Assembly: GCA_046347475.1 (NCBI GenBank)
Contig: JAXMGD010000003.1
Span: 620,001-684,000 of the forward strand
From: CAMCXE01 sp046347475
Lineage (GTDB): Bacteria > Pseudomonadota > Gammaproteobacteria > Pseudomonadales > Cellvibrionaceae
Length of the DNA: 64,000 nt
Direction of reading: 5' to 3'
This document shows, one piece after another, positions 61,374 through 64,000 of the stretch (position 1 is its first letter; the number at the start of each line of letters is the position of its first letter). A program made the translations under genes and the position numbers. The notes beneath the pieces were generated by a model that saw nothing but the letters and a program-made list of their open reading frames with translations, ran no database searches and was not told the origin of the DNA.

Positions 61374-62411
61374 TCAACTACAAGCATTATAAAAAAGCCG
61401 CTCCCCGGCAACTTTGGGCAAAACCATAGCCTCATTGGAAAAATCCCCCTCATAAGGCGCAGGCATAATCCCCAATTTCGCAAACAAAGCCCGATCCTTA
61501 TCCGCTTCCGGGTTCGCGGTGGTAAGCAATTTCTCCCCGTAAAAAATCGAATTAGCCCCGGCTAAAAACGCCAGTGCTTGGGTTTGTTCGTTCATGGTTT
61601 CGCGCCCGGCGGAGAGGCGCACGTGGCTTTTGGGCATCATGATGCGGGCGGCGGCTATGGTGCGGATAAAATCAAAGGGGTCTAAATCCGGTGCGTCGGC
61701 CAGGGGTGTGCCTTCCACTTTCACCAGCATATTAATGGGCACAGATTCCGGGTGTTCGGGCAGGTTGGCGAGGGTGAGCAACAGGCCTGCGCGGTCCTGC
61801 TCGGCTTCGCCCATACCCACAATGCCGCCACAGCAGATTTTCATGCCCGCCTCGCGCACATTGGCCAGGGTGTTGAGGCGGTCTTGGTAGGTGCGGGTGG
61901 TGATGATCTCGCCATAGTATTCCGGCGAGGTGTCGAGGTTGTGGTTGTAATAATCCAGCCCCGCCTCGGCCAGCTGCTGGGCCTGTTGGTTGTCCAGCAT
62001 ACCGAGGGTCATACAGGTTTCCATACCTAATGATTTAACCCCCGCTACCATGGCCAGCACGGCGCTCATGTCTTTGTCGCGCGGCGAGCGCCAGGCGGCG
62101 CCCATGCAAAAACGGGTGGCGCCGGAGGCCTTGGCAGCCTGGGCTTCGGCGAGTACTTTCTCCACCGCCATGAGTTTTTCTTTTTCCAGGCCAGTGTCAA
62201 AATGCGCGCTCTGTGGGCAGTAGGCGCAGTCCTCCGGGCAGGCGCCGGTTTTAATCGAGCAGAGGGTGCTTACCTGCACCTGATTGGGATTAAAACAGGC
62301 CCGGTGTACGCTTTGCGCCTGGAAGATAAGATCGTTAAAGGGCAGGGCAAACAGGGCGGCAACCTGCTCGCGCGTCCAGTTGTGGCGCGGCTGGGAGGAA
62401 TAAACGGACAT
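61374..62411 (-). CDS. bioB: Biotin synthase
   Basis: Radical-SAM enzyme that inserts sulfur into dethiobiotin. 345 residues: the [4Fe-4S] motif is CPEDCAYC in SIKTGACPEDCAYCPQ, the [2Fe-2S] ligand Cys and Arg lie in the later CMGAAWR and RLSAGR segments, and YYNHNLDTSPEYY is typical. AAAGG lies 8 bases before the ATG. First gene of the leftward biotin operon, controlled from the bioB/comF gap that contains a BirA box. Confidence 0.97.
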   Translation of the reverse strand: MSVYSSQPRHNWTREQVAALFALPFNDLIFQAQSVHRACFNPNQVQVSTLCSIKTGACPEDCAYCPQSAHFDTGLEKEKLMAVEKVLAEAQAAKASGATRFCMGAAWRSPRDKDMSAVLAMVAGVKSLGMETCMTLGMLDNQQAQQLAEAGLDYYNHNLDTSPEYYGEIITTRTYQDRLNTLANVREAGMKICCGGIVGMGEAEQDRAGLLLTLANLPEHPESVPINMLVKVEGTPLADAPDLDPFDFIRTIAAARIMMPKSHVRLSAGRETMNEQTQALAFLAGANSIFYGEKLLTTANPEADKDRALFAKLGIMPAPYEGDFSNEAMVLPKVAGERLFYNACS

Positions 62412-62474
62412 AACAAGGCCTTTGGTGAAACGCGTTCGAAGGGGAATGCCTGCATCTTAAGGGCCTAATACCAG

Positions 62475-62507
62475 TTGTCAACCCAATAAGGAGTTTAAGG
62501 TTTACTA
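62475..62507. promoter_or_regulatory. BirA operator overlapping the comF start
   Basis: TTGTCAACC (62475-62483), 15 bases, GGTTTACTA (62499-62507): this matches the BirA box TTGTAAACC-N15/16-GGTTTACAA except for one base in each arm. The last base is the A of the comF ATG. Biotin-bound BirA would repress bioB leftwards and probably comF rightwards. It lies 63 bases before the bioB start. Confidence 0.85.
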
Positions 62508-63190
62508 TGCGCCAAGGTTCAATCTTCGCCCGGTTATTTGCCCACCGCTGTTGCCTCTGCGATGGCCCCAGCACACAGGCGCTGTGCAGCGCTTGCAGCC
62601 AAGACTTACCCCGCCAGGGCGATTGCTGCCCGCAATGTGCGCTGCCCCTTGCGCACAGCGAAGCCCTCTGCCCGGATTGTTTAGCCCACCCCAAGCCTTT
62701 TGCCCGCACCCATTGCGGGTTTGCCTATGTGTTCCCGCTCGATAGCCTCATCCACCAGTTTAAAAACCGCGCCTATGGGCCAATTGCCAACCGCCTGGCC
62801 GATGAACTGGCAGGCCGCATCGCAAGCAGCGCTCTGCACTACACCGCTCTGGTGCCCATGCCCCAGCACTGGCGCGGCCTCTGGGCGCGCGGGCGCAACC
62901 CGGCGGCGGAAGTCGCGAGCCTGCTCAGCCGCCGGCTGGGCACCCCGGTTGCGCCGCTGCTGCGTAAAACCCGCCACACCCCGGCGCAAAAACACCTCAC
63001 CCGCCAGGAGCGCTGGCAGAATCTGGCGGGCAGCCTGGCGGCCTCCCACAGACTGAGCGGTGGGCGTTATTTGCTGGTGGATGATGTGATGACGACAGGG
63101 GCAAGCAGCATTCTGGCAAGCCAGGTGCTGCTTGCGGCGGGGGCCGAGCGGGTAGATGTGGCGGTGTTGGCGCGCACGCCACAGCGTTGA
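62507..63190 (+). CDS. comF: ComF family phosphoribosyltransferase-like protein
   Basis: 227 residues. The N-terminal Cys-rich part has several CxxC pairs (CCLCDG, CSAC, CCPQC, CPDC) that should bind zinc; the C-terminal part has a type-I phosphoribosyltransferase fold with the PRPP loop LLVDDVMTTGAS. Homologues act in DNA uptake (ComFC) or are close to biotin genes (GntX-type). AAGG 6 bases before the ATG. It is divergent from bioB and shares its BirA box, an arrangement common in Pseudomonas relatives. Confidence 0.92.
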   Translation: MRQGSIFARLFAHRCCLCDGPSTQALCSACSQDLPRQGDCCPQCALPLAHSEALCPDCLAHPKPFARTHCGFAYVFPLDSLIHQFKNRAYGPIANRLADELAGRIASSALHYTALVPMPQHWRGLWARGRNPAAEVASLLSRRLGTPVAPLLRKTRHTPAQKHLTRQERWQNLAGSLAASHRLSGGRYLLVDDVMTTGASSILASQVLLAAGAERVDVAVLARTPQR

Positions 63191-63246
63191 TTTGGCCTCA
63201 ACACGCGACGACTAATTCCAAGCACTGATATGACTAGCTTTCGCCC

Positions 63247-64000
63247 TTATCCGCCTTGGTAATAGATCCTCCAATTATCACAATCGCCTGAAGCGCTGTA
63301 GCGAGTGCTGTTGGTTTTTATTGAGCAGGTGTCCAATTGAATCAGCACTACCACCTGGTGCCCAGGGCAGCTGACGGAGTACTGTTTATACGCCGAAGTG
63401 GGAATGCTGTTTTCTGCAACATCACAGCCCGGAGTGTTGCCAAAAACGGGATCATTAAACTCAAAAACTTTTGCACCTATAGCTGTTCCGGAGCTGGAGG
63501 ATGAACTGCTGCTGGAACTAGAAGAACTCGATGAGCTGCTGCTAGAACTTGACGATGAGCTTGAGCTGCTAGAGGAACTACTTGACGATGAGCTGCTGCT
63601 AGAAGAGCTGCTACTTGAACTTGAACTTGAACTTGAACTGCTCGAAGAACTTGACGAGCTCAGTGCCCCCAGATAATAAATTCGCCAGTTAGAGCATTCG
63701 CCTGAGGCACTGTAAAGGGGGTTGTTAGTTTGAAAGGTGCAGGTGTCTAACTGGATCAATACTACGACCTGATGACCAGAGCAACTCACGGAATACTGCT
63801 TATACGCCGAAGTGGGAATGCCATTTTCTGCAACATCACAGCCTGGGGTATTACCAAACACAGGATCATTGAACTCAAATATTTTCACGGCTGCGAGAGT
63901 TCCCGAGCTTGAGGAAGAGCTTGAGCTGGATGAAGAACTGGATGAACTGCTGCTGGAGCTCGAAGAGGAGCTAGAGCTACTGGACGAGCTGCTTGATGAT
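63247..64000 (-). CDS. C-terminal part of a secreted poly-Ser protein with two tandem small domains (partial)
   Basis: The open frame runs off the window edge, still in a Ser linker (63905-64000). Visible from N to C: Ser linker; domain A (VKIFEFNDPVFGNTPGCDV to WRIYYLG); a ~65-residue Ser linker; domain B (AKVFEFNDPVFGNTPGCDV to WRIYYQGG); stop. Each domain has about 66 residues with four conserved Cys. They look like small beta domains such as carbohydrate-binding modules, but I do not recognise the family. A start at 63888 is possible by codon, but the frame upstream is the same linker, so the real start lies outside. The catalytic part, if any, is also outside. Confidence 0.75.
   Translation of the reverse strand, partial: SSSSSSSSSSSSSSSSSSSSSSSSSSSSSSSSGTLAAVKIFEFNDPVFGNTPGCDVAENGIPTSAYKQYSVSCSGHQVVVLIQLDTCTFQTNNPLYSASGECSNWRIYYLGALSSSSSSSSSSSSSSSSSSSSSSSSSSSSSSSSSSSSSSSSSSSSSSSSSSSSSSSSSGTAIGAKVFEFNDPVFGNTPGCDVAENSIPTSAYKQYSVSCPGHQVVVLIQLDTCSIKTNSTRYSASGDCDNWRIYYQGG

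Overview
The window looks like a chromosomal stretch from a gammaproteobacterium of the Cellvibrio/Saccharophagus/Teredinibacter type (Cellvibrionaceae). Three things suggest this. Four secreted proteins carry long poly-serine linkers (2078-4480, 5040-6122, 40476-41399, 63247-64000), a hallmark of that group. The biotin operon encodes a fused BioH-BioC protein. The housekeeping gene order resembles Pseudomonas: HAD-rppH-ptsP-lgt-thyA-folA and ychF-pth-rplY-prs-tRNA-Gln-ispE-lolB-TPR / hemA-prfA. The assignment is inference; no rRNA is present.

Layout. 1-1223: start of a urease operon (ureA, ureB, partial ureC; minus strand). 2078-6122: a di-haem cytochrome-like lipoprotein and an exported intradiol dioxygenase, both with poly-Ser linkers, separated by a 175-bp inverted-repeat element. 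6433-11287: nitrate/nitrite/cyanate-type ABC transporter nrtA-nrtB-nrtD plus an outer-membrane porin, read from a probable sigma-54 promoter. 11844-19131: DUF2459 lipoprotein, pgm, a divergent FadR-type GntR regulator with a matching operator, an unknown protein, a DUF3530 protein and rpe. 19681-23660: two tandem cadherin-like lipoproteins and a decayed third copy. 23679-31253: a small exported protein, a HAD hydrolase, rppH, ptsP, two tandem lgt genes, thyA and folA. 31734-38534: ppnN between two copies of a repeat, then macA-macB-OMF efflux genes. 38672-40129: a decayed toxin/immunity-like locus. 40476-42705: CE3-like esterase, a MITE-like element and a beta-barrel protein. 42776-52719: housekeeping genes with one tRNA-Gln(UUG). 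52738-53433: a DUF559 endonuclease gene bracketed by palindromic repeats. 53596-57107: miscellaneous genes and a frameshifted remnant of a large surface protein. 57153-63190: biotin genes bioB, bioF and bioHC, interrupted by an AT-rich three-gene cassette, with comF divergent across a BirA box. 63247-64000: the end of another poly-Ser secreted protein.

The most interesting parts are accessory. A cassette in the biotin operon encodes a PD-(D/E)XK-like protein, a Tse2-like toxin candidate and a translationally coupled small protein. That small protein has a diverged paralogue beside a broken peptidoglycan-hydrolase gene 21 kb away. The window also holds several families of short inverted-repeat elements, one with perfect 16-bp terminal repeats and a 12-bp flanking duplication, and a DUF559 gene flanked by palindromic repeats. 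The cytochrome/dioxygenase pair suggests extracellular oxidation of aromatic compounds in an organism specialised on plant polymers.

Limits: all calls come from reading the sequence and from memory of protein families. No database search was run, and small-gene start choices and operon boundaries are inferred.
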